Shown piece after piece: positions 1 through 11,800 of a stretch of 64,000 bases of DNA (positions within the stretch are counted from its first letter, which is position 1; every line of letters begins with the position of its first letter). The stretch spans positions 248,001 through 312,000 of the forward strand of contig JAYEVK010000084.1 of assembly GCA_036346275.1 (NCBI GenBank), read 5' to 3'. The stretch comes from Otatea glauca. Lineage: Eukaryota > Streptophyta > Magnoliopsida > Poales > Poaceae. Below the pieces are notes generated by a model. That model was given only the letters and a program-made list of their open reading frames with translations, was not told where the DNA came from and ran no database searches. A program made the translations under genes and the position numbers.

Positions 1-1957
1 TAAATAGCTCCTTCGACGACATCTTAGTTCATTCGATTTTTGCAGTGTCACAAGCAGCCGCAAGGAACAAATTTATGTGGGTACTTGTATGTGCAATACA
101 TGCGCGAAATCTTATCATGCACAATAAAAGACAATGACGTAGAGGTCAGTCATGCTGACATGACACATTGATTCGCACCACTCAATTTCTATATACTCTC
201 TTAATTTTGTTTTTTATACTTATAGCGCCTCAAGTTGTCTATGTTAGGACCGCTTCCTTCTGAAATCCAAGCCATTAAGGGCTAGCTCGCCTACTTCATC
301 ATGAAGGAAATAATCAACAAAAAAGGCGAGTTTTATGACGAAGACAACAACGATCCAGTCATACATACTCTTGTCTCACAGCACGTGTCTCCAACCTCCG
401 AAGACCCTAGGCTTCTAGTTTACCTCCACTAGTTTAGGCTTTTGTTACTTCAATTCTGTTTCATTACAAAGTGTAAATAACTCTTTGTTCGTTTCAAATG
501 GGAACCCCTTCTTTTATCAATGCCACTTCTTTTGTCAGTGGTTGTGCTAGTGTAACATGTACTTTTGTCTTCTTCAGGAACACACACACATGCGAGTGAC
601 ACTTCTAAATATTTCATGTGTTTGCCTTACATGGTTATTTTTTCATATGAAGTTACTTCATGTGTTTGTAATAGTTTCATAAACTAACCAAGTGAAAAAA
701 ATTACTAAAGAAATGCGTGGTTTTCTAAGTGAATCATGCTTTTCTTGCTCATCATGCTGGTTTCTTCTTAGAAACAATTGCTCATCAGGATCAAGTGCTT
801 CACACACAAAAATAAAGCTCAAAAACCGAATAACTCTAGCATTGAGAAACTCATGGCTCAAAGAATGTAGGACGACCATCGATGGGCTTAGTGTCATGGT
901 CATCGATGAAGATAAACATCATGCGAATTTAGCAAGGTCTATGCTCAGTAAACTCAACTTTTATGGTAAGCGCCATCAATTCCTCGCCAAAGAATCCATG
1001 TTCTTTTTAAGAAGTAGATATTTTATTACTACTACTTTTTCCATCCTTCGTAATATTCCTCACCACCGATTTCGACTTTGCAATGGTCGCATGCGAAACT
1101 CTTTCTTTTATAGTTCGAGAATTTTTGTATTCTGAATAGACACTAAAAATTTTCCCTTTTTTCGATGATGTGTATTCAAGTCCCATAGAGGCACTCGATG
1201 TCTTGAGAATCATGCACAAGATGTTGATTTCATTTTGGCGTGGTGCACATGGAAGAGTTGAGTGGTTTTCGTTCCTTGAAGTTGCTGAGAGTTGCATAAA
1301 ACCTTCAAGTGATTAGTAAGTAGATAGAATCTTAGCTATTTTTGTTATCTCCAATTCTTCTATGTCCAAAGATCCCGTTTTATCTCTCTTGTATTTGACA
1401 GTTTTTTTAAAATGATTATGCTAATAAATCTTACATTTGAACTAGTGATGTCAACTGAAACAACAATGTACATAATGAAAAGGCATGGCTAGCGCTGCGT
1501 GAGGCTAGCCACAAATGCCAGTTTTTTATTTTCGTGTGTGGGATTATCAGCGGCGGTTTTGGCCCAAAACCGCTACTGACGTAATATCAGTGACGGTTCT
1601 ATCAAAAAACCGTCACTAATACTAGGCCTATCAGTGGCGATTTTATATACAACCGCCATTGATAGTTGTATCAGTGGCAGTTCTAGCCAAAAACCGCCAC
1701 TAATCATCCAAGTATCAGTGGCGGTTTTTGGGATAGAACCGCTACTGATATTTGAGTATCAGTGGCGGTTCTATTAAAAAAACGCCACTGATACTTGGAT
1801 GATTAGTGGCGGTTTTTGGCTCGAACTGCCACTGATACCCGAATATCAGTGGTTGTTCTAGCCAAAAACCGCCACAGACAGTGTTATCTGTGGCGGTTCA
1901 AAAACCGCCACTGATGGCAGTTATGAACCGCCACTGATGGCCTTTTTCAAGGTAGTG
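1..1957. mobile_element. CACTA (En/Spm) DNA transposon, right end; left end outside window
   Basis: The element ends in GGTAGTG at 1957. Read from the other strand this is CACTACCTTGAAAAAGG, a typical CACTA terminus. Immediately inside it, 1540-1945 is tiled with subterminal repeats. The interior to the left shows only scraps of coding potential, for example a short acidic stretch near 301-430, and no recognisable transposase. The 3-bp target duplication would be TAA (1958-1960) but its partner is off the window. The element sits in an intron, about 95 bp upstream of the exon that starts at 2053, and was probably inserted there. The orientation of its genes is unknown. Confidence 0.75.
1540..1945. 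repeat. CACTA subterminal repeat array (ATCAGTGGCGGTT / AACCGCCACTGAT)
   Basis: About a dozen copies of a 13-bp motif, ATCAGTGGCGGTT, occur in both orientations. They are often paired as imperfect palindromes around short spacers such as CTAGCCAAAA. In CACTA elements such arrays are binding sites for the TNPA-type protein. The array stops about 15 bp before the TIR. Confidence 0.85.
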
Positions 1958-3079
1958 TAACCGTTGTTTGCATACTGTGGTAGCTTAAGTACTTTGAATG
2001 AAATTTTGTACTTTGCAACAAGGGACTTTAAAAATATTTGTTTCTTTTGCAGTTATCGTGGTTGCCTTTAGATTGTAAAATGGCAAGCTATGATTCTCTT
2101 GAAGGAGCAAACATCACCCCGACATCATTTTACAACATTGGTGATTATGAGATTCCAGATAACCTAGCACGTATATGGTATGTATTCTTTCTCTCCCCGC
2201 CCTTTTTTACGAACTTTCGATTACTTTTCCGTCTAGACATGCGAATTATCACACGGTAACTTATTGAACAATGGTATTGTTGCCCAGTCCTCTTTTATGA
2301 TTTGTACTATCTGGCCTCACATCATTCTTGATTACTAACATAATCAACTGTTTGTATAAGCATATTAGTGCAAAAATAATAAATAGATGAAATGCAAACA
2401 GATCATCTTCTGAATAAAGACCATAAAACCTGGGTTTAATTGTGAAAAGAACTAGCTGTTGTGACTTGTGAGAAGATTTGATGGAGCAATAAGCCTGCTA
2501 TACCACTTTGACTGAAAAATGGATTACTAGAGCTGATCTAGTGCCACTTAAGACAATCATTTTGAAGTTGTATTGTTTTCTAGAGAGTAGTACTCTTTCT
2601 GTGTTATTATACCTTTGTGCAACATCTACTGGGACACTGATACCATTTTTTGCTCGGGCATATTGTAGTGCATGTGTCAGAGATCTCGTGTTTCTTTCGA
2701 ACAAAATACTTATTTCAAACATAAAGTATTGCACACCTTATACTTGTTCATATTAAATCACGTTGACGTCAACCATCACTCTTTGCTTTCATCTTAATGA
2801 TTTCCACAGGGTAGACATTGGTATTCATGAACCATTGCTTTTGGACATCCTGCTTAATATATTAACCACCATAAATTCAGAGTAAGAACTTGAGCCTTCA
2901 ACTTGTCTGTATTTTGTCACTGGTCTCATATAATTTAACTTCAATTTACCAGGGTCTGGTTACTAGGATGATGCAGTTGTATACTTAGATATTATGTGTA
3001 TTCCCTTTGTTTTTCTGTTTGGCATGCCTTGTAAAAATGAAGTTGCGAAATATTAATTTGCAATCATACGATGTGGCAT

Positions 3080-4818
3080 CAAGGTTATTAAGTCGTAAAG
3101 TCGAGTCGAATCATCAGAGGGGTGACTTGGTCGACTAGTCCCAATTAGTCTCTAAACTATGAAGTATGTTAATAGGGCATGTCATATACTAAGTTGTAGT
3201 GACAATTAAACACATACATTTTGTAAGTAATTAAATATTACTATTACATTAAACACATAGTCTTGACCAGGGGTGAAAACGGGTTGGATAAGTGCGGATA
3301 TCGCTCTTCCTATATCTTGACTCATATTTTTTTTATGGATTCGGAGCCGGATACGGATACGAATATGGGTTATTTAGGATATGGGCATGGGACAGACAAG
3401 TGATGGATTTGGGTCGAAAACGGATAAAGATATATGGATAGTGCACGCGTACATAGAGTAACATATATTGAATGAAATCACATGAGTATATGACCATAAT
3501 AGGAAGTTATATGTCAACCAAATCATAATCCACTATAATAAAATAAGTATTGACCATGACATGACAAGAGTGTCCATACATGGAGTGATTATATGAATTA
3601 GACAGTTACCATATAAGTAATGAATATTGACATACATATTACACAAGTACTGATTAGTGACCATACATACCAATATAACATCAACCAAATTGTACTGTAT
3701 CACAATAACCAAGAGATCCACATTTCCTACATGTTACTACCAGATCGATCATTAAGCTAACCATTTCTTAAGCAAATAAAGAATGGAATTAACCACGGAA
3801 GGGCACCAGCAGCACTAGATTTTCAAATCTCACATGCTATTGCACCCAATCCAACAGCAAACCAATCCATAAACCTAATTGGCATTTACTCCTTTGGTAT
3901 CGGTGGCTGGCCAGGCCAAGGTATTTTCCTCTTTGGGCCAATGAGGCCGGATACCCGAATAGAAAAAAAACCCAATATCTGGATCTCATTTCGGATTTAC
4001 TCGATATTGACAGCTTCGAATCCGATCCCGAATCCGGATTCAAGTATCCGGATCCGACCAGATAATCAAATCACTTCTTGAATCCGGCCCCAACCGGATC
4101 CGGCTCTGGATCAGGCGGGAAATATTCGGCCTGTTTTCACCCCTAGTCTTGACTAGTCTGCTGCTGCATTACTATTACTACTACATTACTTGCTACCGCC
4201 TATTGTTGCTACATTTCTTGCTACTGCTATCACACATACTACGTTACTATCACTACATCGGCTAAGTAATTAAATATTAAAGAAAGCACAAAGCAGAGTA
4301 GTCAACACAATAGTGTAGTCGTGCATAGCAGATCAAAACATAGCAAAGTGGGGTGGAGCAAAGCAGGGGAGGAAGGAGAGGAGAAGGAAGCAGCGTGGAG
4401 CAGAGCATGGAAGGAAAGAGAGGAGAGGGGAGGAGAGGATACACTGACTGGCAACGGGCGGACAATGGCGATGACGATGGATATGGGCTAGTGACAGATG
4501 GGCGGCGATGGCTAGGGCTCTCTGGCGGCAGACGAGCGAAGGTGGCAAGCAGACGAGCGGAGGATGCAATGGATGGGTAGACGTTGGGCTTCGCTTGATC
4601 TTGATCTGGACTCGATCTACTAGGGTTAAGCCTCCAGCTAGTATATATGTTTCACACCTCTACATCAGAAAGCGCGCCATCAAGTTACACAACTAGCCAC
4701 TCACAATTAGTCATCTGGCCACCCGACTAGTCGTTCCAATCAAGTCGAGCAGCCTATTCATCCTCCATATACCGACTAGACTGCTAATCGTGGATTAGCC
4801 GACGATTTAATAACATTG
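3080..4818. mobile_element. hAT-type non-autonomous element (outer), TSD TGTGGCAT
   Basis: Terminal inverted repeats CAAGGTTATTAAGTCG and, inverted, CAATGTTATTAAATCG are flanked on both sides by the same 8 bp, TGTGGCAT (3072-3079 and 4819-4826). This is diagnostic of hAT insertion. GACTAGTC-like motifs cluster near both ends. It has no transposase. Without the inner insertion it would be about 850 bp. It lies in the intron 2882-5877 of the broken host gene. Confidence 0.88.
3268..4145. mobile_element. hAT-type non-autonomous element (inner), TSD GTCTTGAC
   Basis: TIRs CAGGGGTGAAAACGGG and, inverted, TAGGGGTGAAAACAGG are flanked by the 8-bp repeat GTCTTGAC at 3260-3267 and 4146-4153. Both subterminal regions are rich in ATCCGG/CCGGAT-like motifs. 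The interior is non-coding. It interrupts the outer hAT element and is therefore younger. The same TIR family recurs at 6974-7990, and a related one at 15409-15944. Confidence 0.9.
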
Positions 4819-4826
4819 TGTGGCAT

Positions 4827-5877
4827 CCGTTTTCCGTTCAACTAATTGAAATGGAACAGAAGGCAAATAGTTCTTAGCTAGTTACCTTTGTAGATTCCTT
4901 ATAACCTGTCCCTCAAGAACGCCGTATTTTGTCCAACTGCCATCTTTGTATGTTTGCGCTAACATTTACAGTGTTCTGTTGCAGCGAATTGAACTTTTTG
5001 TTTGTTTGACGGGGAAGCCATGGTATGGTTATTAAATTACCAGGAGCAACCATTCTCTCTTGCTTTCAGAAAACCAATCTAAATTGAAAATCCATTAGTC
5101 GCATAAGTTGTGAATTGTGCAATGTTGCAGCAACTTTTGTCAAGTGTTGATTTTTTGCTCATTGTGGCCTTTGATCATTGTATTGTGCACTGCGTGGAAG
5201 TAATCTATGTTGGTGCTATGCTGAATTGCCGACGAAGCAACCATCTTACACCTCCTGACAATGTAATCTGTATTAATTGATCCATTTCTTTGCTAGCATG
5301 CCAACCATGATGATATCACCTGACTAACAGCAAGCGGGTGTCTAAAACTCTAAATTCCTGTTTGTCTATATATGCTAAAATCATCCACCTGGCTGTCAGG
5401 TCCCCAGGTGGTTGATTCTTAAACCTATTCATCAACAGATAAGTTGACCTGGCATCACTGATGGAGCTAGTATGTACAAGTAGTAACTAATGATTTGGAA
5501 ACTGATGTTGCGGTGTGGGATATAAACGAGTGAATGCAATGCATGTGGTAAGCATCCACTCGCAGTGTAAGGTGCTGGGTGTGGTCTCATCTGAAAGCAC
5601 TCACAATAAGGCGCATCGTTAGTGACAAGAATATGTTTGATTACTCATTATGACATGACATGACAAATAGTATTTCAGGAAAGTGGGTTCAACTTGCACA
5701 GAACCCCTCATTCTATAGTTGCCTCTTAATGCATCTTGTTTTTGTTTAATTTGGGAGTGTACTTGTTTTCCAGAATGACACTGCTGCATTGCACTTTCTC
5801 AACCTTATAAAGTGTTTATTATTGTATTCATCTATAAACAGTACAGTCTCATTCAATTTTGATTTCGTTTTCTGCAG
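4827..5877 (+). other. Remainder of the host-gene intron, no feature seen
   Basis: AT-rich, non-coding sequence between the hAT element and the acceptor TTCTGCAG at 5870-5877. I see no further TIRs, repeats or exons. Confidence 0.5.
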
Positions 5878-6121
5878 TCATGTGGGCATTAAGCAAGTGC
5901 AGTTTGGAGGTATGAGAACTGGAATGAGAACTTGAAAACGGAAGAAGCTGGATATAGTGTCCACAAAATTTAGAAAGCACGATCCTGCAATTGCAGAAGA
6001 AGCTACTGTTTAGCTACAGTGCGAATTCAACATCAGGTTACTGAATGGCACACCTCACAAGGGCTTTAAGTTGCAAATGATTAAAAGGGTGAACACATCA
6101 TCGGTAAGCATGAAAAGTTGA

Positions 6122-6973
6122 TGCCCATTTTTGTGCAAAAAACCTTTGCTTGAAAGGGGTCGCCATCCTTATGCAACTACATGCCAACAAGAACTCGAAT
6201 TGGATATCTGTAACATCTAGCCTTTTTGGTATGCAAAGTGTCACGTGTGCATGGTTTCTTCCCTCTCCTCGAGCTGGAAGAAATGTCACCAAGTTTGGTG
6301 ATTGCAAAATATGTTTGTTTAGTGGCCATGAACCCTGACTGAACCATGTAAAAATCTGTCAGCCTTGTGGAACATGTATACAATTAGTGATACAACATTC
6401 AAGCAGGGTTTTTTTTTGGGGGGGAAACACTAGTGCTGGGAATGGTTAAGCAAATTTTGTTTCGTTTAGAGAGTTTTAGCAGTAGCTTTTTCAATGTGTT
6501 ACACTGATGAAGAACGGAACGAGGAAAAGTAAATTTAAACGAACATATTCATTCCCCAATACAATCATGGAAAACGAACATATTCTTTCCCCAGTAGAAT
6601 TATAGGAAAATCTAATTTATTTGAGCTCTTTTTTCTCATAGAGATCTACAGAACTACTACCTTTTTAGTTTGCAGTTTGATATGTACTAATTCGCATAAA
6701 CCTTGTGCCATTGCTGCTCAACGCTTTTTGATGCATGAGCACTGAAGCTGCTAGGCCTTTTCTTTTTCTATTTCAGACGATTTGCTCATATCAAACATCA
6801 TCCTTTCATCCATCCAAAAGCTTTTGAGCAGAGAACCAAAATTAACGAGAGAGAAATTAAATTTATATTTGGCTCCGATTCATTTCTCACCAAGAATTAG
6901 AATAGTGGCGATGGCCGAGCCAAGTAGTCAAGTTTGTCGATGAGGGCTTGTGTGCGTCGAAGTTGCCCATAGG
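6122..6973. other. 3' flank of the broken host gene, no further gene
   Basis: Mixed-composition sequence, presumably the 3' untranslated region and downstream spacer. A T8-G8 homopolymer junction lies near 6410-6423. No exon with supporting splice sites was found. Confidence 0.4.
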
Positions 6974-7990
6974 TAGGGATGAAAACGGATTGGATAGTTT
7001 TTGACCGATCTGGATAATTTTCGGATAATGATTCTGTCGGATCGGATATTTATCGGATGGTATCAGATCGGATACGGATACAGATTTTTTTTGTCGGATA
7101 CGGATACGGATTCGGATAATCCGGATATTGATGGGTCAGATATCTGGATATGCATGTGGGCTAGGCCAAGGCTACTCTTTTGGCCCAAAACGGTTTCTTA
7201 ATTTCAAAATCATTTTATAATTTAATTAATCCATTAAACAAGTTTTAATTATTAAAATTGGCAAACTAACTCCAAAAATTACGAAATTTTTTGAGAAAAT
7301 TCCAGACACAATATAAAATTTAAAAAAAATTATTTTAAAGATTGATCAGATTTTAAATTTTCTCAAAAATTCAAAAATTACTTTTTTTAATAGGAAAATA
7401 TTTTAAATAAATAGCTACAAATGCATAAAAACTCATAAATACATAATTTATTATTATAAACATAATTCAACAAAAATATAAATCTTGGGTCATTACATAT
7501 AAATGTTATATATTTTTTCTAGAGACATGATATCTCAGCATTATCAAACTTTTAGTGTGTTATGTGTTTGCTTCCATTTGTATCTCTGAGTAAGGATTAC
7601 CTTTATTTTGTGTTTTGATCTACGTGTATGATGAACTAATCATATGTGTGTGATAAACTAAGTCTTATATAATTTTATTTGCGACACGGTATCTAACTAT
7701 TGTCTAAGTGAATGAAAATGCTTATATTTATTCAATTTTCAATAATGTTTTGATCAAATCAACTAATTATGTATTTTCATTGATTTATGTACAATCTAGG
7801 GGGTTACCATATTCCGATAAATATTCAAAACCGTATCCAATTCGATTCATATTTAATCTGTATCTGTATTCGACATTATCCGTATTCGTATCCGGACTAT
7901 CCGTATCCGTATCCGCATACGGGAAAAAAATATGAAAACAAATATGGTAAAGCTATTATCCATTCGTATCCGATCTGTTTTCACCCCTTA
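6974..7990. mobile_element. hAT-type non-autonomous element, decayed TSD
   Basis: It begins TAGGGATGAAAACGGAT and ends with the inverse of TAAGGGGTGAAAACAGAT, matching the TIRs of the inner element at 3268. Subterminal arrays of CGGATA/TATCCG-like units lie at 7015-7135 and 7800-7980. The flanks CCCATAGG (6966-6973) and CCTATCGG (7991-7998) agree at 6 of 8 positions, so the target duplication has decayed. The AT-rich middle is non-coding. Confidence 0.75.
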
Positions 7991-7998
7991 CCTATCGG

Positions 7999-8422
7999 GC
8001 TATATACCAGTGTCCACCCTGCCGGTTAAATTGGGTCCGTCCATCACGCTCCAATCATAGATCTGCACCATAGGTCGTTCCGTGCGGCGTGATGCATTGA
8101 TGCACAATCAGCTGGGGCCGATCATGCCGACTCATTTCCGTCGTAGGAGCTGCTTGCACATTGCAATAACAGCATTTGCATGATTGTGTCAATGTAACTA
8201 TTAAAGAAACAGGTCCAGCTGAAAAATTGCATACTTGCAATAAAATGGTATCACCGGCATTATAGGTGGAGTCAGGGCAAGCATTTGTGCTTATAACAGT
8301 GATCACGACCAGGTAATTTTAAACTGTTAAGCTAGCCCACCTTTCGGCTACTATGTTACATCAGAAAATATTGGACTTACGTTCCAGACTAGAATGTGGC
8401 GATGACAACTGGACATGGATTT
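7999..8422. other. Spacer downstream of the ThrRS gene
   Basis: Low-copy-looking non-coding sequence between a hAT element and a MITE. Short open frames here have no recognisable content. Confidence 0.35.
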
Positions 8423-8591
8423 TTTTACACCTAGGTGGACATCCACCCACATCATGCACCGTCTGATTTGCATGAGATCTATGCATTTGGGAATATATTG
8501 TGAATATGCCCCCATCTCTCCATGTGTGCACAGATCTCGAAGAAAAATCAACGGTAGAATAGCATGGGGGGATGTCCACCTAGGAGTAAAA
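8423..8591. mobile_element. Small MITE-like inverted-repeat element (169 bp)
   Basis: Ends TTTTACACCTAGGTGGACAT and, inverted, TTTTACTCCTAGGTGGACAT match with one difference over the first 20 bases. The 120-bp centre is non-coding. I could not define a target duplication, so the superfamily is open. Its right arm overlaps the 115-bp tandem duplication that follows. Confidence 0.6.
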
Positions 8592-8800
8592 TTGCTTTTC
8601 CCGATGACAATTATGCACAAAATTGTTGGATCTGCTCTTGCAGACCTCAGCTGAAAATTTCTTTTGAATCACAGGTGGTGTGTCGGATGTCCACCTAGGA
8701 GTAAAATTGCTTTTCCCGATGACAATTATGCACAAAATTGTTGGATCTGCTCTTGCAGACCTCAGCTGAAAATTTCTTTTGAATCACAGGTGGTGTGTCG
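8571..8800. repeat. Perfect tandem duplication, 2 x 115 bp
   Basis: 8571-8685 and 8686-8800 read as identical by eye. The unit begins GATGTCCACCTAGGAGTAAA, which is the inner part of the MITE right arm, and ends GGTGGTGTGTCG. It lies 60 bp downstream of the ThrRS stop codon, probably inside that gene's 3' untranslated region. Confidence 0.92.
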
Positions 8801-8860
8801 TGTATGTTCAGAAGATCTAGTGCTCTACAATATGAAATGCAGTTCAGCAGATTGAAGTAT

Positions 8861-11800
8861 CTATAACGAAGATTTGTTCACAACAGCAAGTTGAATTCTG
8901 CTGATGAACTCATCGACAGGCATAGTACCAATCTCCCCATTATGCCTGGACCTGATAGTGAGGGTCATGGCTTGAACTTCTTTAGGACCAACAACTGCCA
9001 TGAGCGGCACTTTCTGTGTTTCAGCATTCCTTATTAGCTTTGGTAGACGCTCACCGTGGCACACCTCAGCACGAATACCTCTTGATTTCAGATCAACGGC
9101 CACCTCGTTACAGTATTGCAACTGAAAATATGAAACAACGATGTCATGGCTTCGTAATTAATGCTAAGAAAGGCAAACATCTGATGTGTCTGTGAACTGT
9201 AAATATATAACAATGGAAAGGGAGGTAACATACGAAAAGAAATTTTACTATAATTCTTTCTAAACAAATTTAATCTGTGCTCATCAATAAAATCAGCCAA
9301 GAAGGATCACATGCAAAAGTAAGCTGATGGCTTCCCTTGGGTTGTACAGATATAATGCCATTTTAACTCTATGTTTTGCACAATCTAGGAAATAGTAATT
9401 CAAAGTAAATGAAGCAAACCTCATTGTCTGTCACAGGTAAAATACGGGCTTGAGTTGGTGCCAGCCAAAGTGGAAAATCACCAGCATAGTGTTCGATGAG
9501 GACGCCAAAAAAGCGCTCCAGAGAGCCAAGGACAGCTCTGTGAATCATGATAGGTCGTTTTTTCTCAGTATTTGAATCGACATAAGTAATGTCAAACCGC
9601 TCAGGCAAATTGAAATCAACCTATAACATATGAAAATAGAATGTTATATGCAATTTTTAACTCAAATAATTCGAGTACTTGTCTTCCTTGAAAAATATGT
9701 TATTTACCTGCACAGTGGAACATTGCCATTTCCTTCCAAGAGCATCCTCAATTTTTAAATCAATTTTAGGACCATAAAAAGCACCTCCACCTTCATCAAC
9801 CTTGTACTCCCAGCCTTTATCATCTAACGCATCTTTCAAAGCAATTGTTGCCTTTTCCCATATGTCATCACTGCCAACAGATTTCTCTGGCCTGGTTGAA
9901 AGGTTTACCTCGTAATAACGGAAGCCAAACTGTCCCAATATTTGTTCGGTAAGATCAAGAACACCTCTAATTTCATCTTTTATCTGGTCCTCCAGACAAA
10001 ATATGTGGGCATCATCCTGCATAACATAAACCTATTTAGAAACAATACCAAGACAGTTATGAACCTAATAAAGTATTTGTACATAGTAAAACTAGTATCA
10101 GCCATCTAGCGCAATACCTGTTAGTAAAATGTTAGAGCAATGGCCATAACATAAGGATATCTTATCTAGAATTTGAAAAGCAATATACAGAACTGGCTGT
10201 TGGGACCTCTGCCTTTTCTAGGATCAAAGAAAAGGTATCCCTATGGATTCTTGGTTGCTGGCCAATGGCATTACTTAAGCAAACATACTAGATGAATTAA
10301 AAATTGTCGAAAGTAGTTTAGAGAAAAAGGACAATAAATGCATGGCAGTACTAAGCATGTGCCATTTCAGAAGAAAAGCAGCACCTTTCACAATGTACAA
10401 TTTTTATCCACTGACTGCAGAAAACAAGAAAACATATGATGACATCAGAAAGAAAATTAGATGGAATCAGAAGGAGGGAAACACCTGTGTAAACCCTCTT
10501 ACACGGAATAGCCCATGTAGACTACCAGATAGCTCATATCTGTAGACAGTTCCAAGCTCCGCCACTCTGATGGGAAAGTCCCTGTATGAATGTAGCTTTC
10601 GCTTGTATACCAAGATGTGGTAAGGACAATTCATGGGACGAAGTTGATGCATCTCATCTTCAACGTCCATTTGATTGTACATGTTCTCTTTGTAGAAATC
10701 TATATGTCCACTAATCTTCCATAGATCAGCCTTTGCAACATGGGGAGTGTACAATAGATCGTAATCATGTTGCAAGTGAATCTGTTTCCATGAGTCTTCT
10801 AAAATGTGTCTGATAATAGCACCTTTTGGATGCCAGAATACTAAACCCCCACCAGCATCTTCCTGTTAAAAATTCATAGGTTACAGTCCACAACTGATAA
10901 AAATAAGATCACCTATGCACAGCATACAAGTTACATTTAGAAGTCAGGACTGGATATTGATGCCATAGCGTAGCAAACGGAAACCACTGGAACATGCATT
11001 GTAGTAAATAGCAAGAAACATCAACAGATGCTGGTGCTTGCAGACTTGCAATCAAACAAAGTTAGGCTACAGTTCATAGTTCAAACATGGTAAGGCTAGC
11101 CAGTGTGACAGAACTACTTTTAATCTTCAAATCTCGTAGCGCAACAAGTCATTCTAATACCGTAGACTCAAATCATATTTTCTTTCTTGCAAGCACTAAT
11201 TATATGTAGAGGCCATGGCACATTGTAAAGACTTCCAAATGCATGGATGCTAAAATGGTACCATCAAACTAATGGATTATTATTTAGTATAGTAAGGTTT
11301 CCTCAAGTTAGTTTCAGAACTAAGATCATACCTGTATGGAGAATAGATCAAGGTCCTGACCTAGTCGTCGGTGATCACGGCGCTTGGCCTCCTCCTTGAA
11401 GTGGATGTAAGCCTTCAATTGATCTTCAGTCTCCCATGCAGTCCCATATATTCTTTGTAGCATTTGGTTATTCTCATCACCTCTCCAGTAAGCACCAGCG
11501 ACGGACTCAAGCTCAACAGCTCTTCTATTAATTTGTCCAGTAGACTCAACATGAGGGCCGGCACAGAGATCCCACCACTCTTCTCCTACATGACACAGCA
11601 AATTCTCAAACACAATCGTAGAATCCACCAACCAACAACTAAAATGCATGATACAAGTAATGCTCAAATCAAATAGTACCACTAACCAATGTGGTAAATT
11701 GTGATAGGTTCTTCCTTAATGCTCTCCAAAATCTCCAGCTTATACAGCTCATTAAGTGCTTCTATCCTCTTTTGAGCCTCTTCCCTAGACACCTCCTCCC

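Larger units (their letters stand above)
2053..6121 (+). pseudogene. Host gene remnant, three 3' exons visible, two in-frame stops
   Basis: Three exons splice in one frame. Exon A is 2053-2177 (acceptor TTTTGCAG, donor GTATG), exon B 2810-2881 (CCACAG, GTAAG) and exon C 5878-6121 (TTCTGCAG, ending at TGA 6119-6121 if the GTAAGC at 6104 is read through). The joined peptide includes LEGANITPTSFYNIGDYEIP, then IHEPLLLDILLNILTTIN, then HVGIKQVQFGG and KLDIVSTKFRKHDPAIAEEA. Exon C carries TGA where Arg (CGA) and TAG where Gln (CAG) would fit, so the copy is probably dead. Upstream exons are absent, displaced or cut off by the CACTA element at 1-1957. I do not recognise the protein family. The clean splice sites and unbiased peptide argue that it was a real gene and not TE coding sequence. 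Confidence 0.6.

Noticed and set aside
692..1135. 147-aa plus-strand ORF in the CACTA interior
   Set aside because: No recognisable transposase or other motif; composition looks like chance reading of AT-rich DNA.
4353..4580. Purine-rich ORF (EGRRGEG-type) and its antisense
   Set aside because: Simple-sequence purine tract within the outer hAT element.
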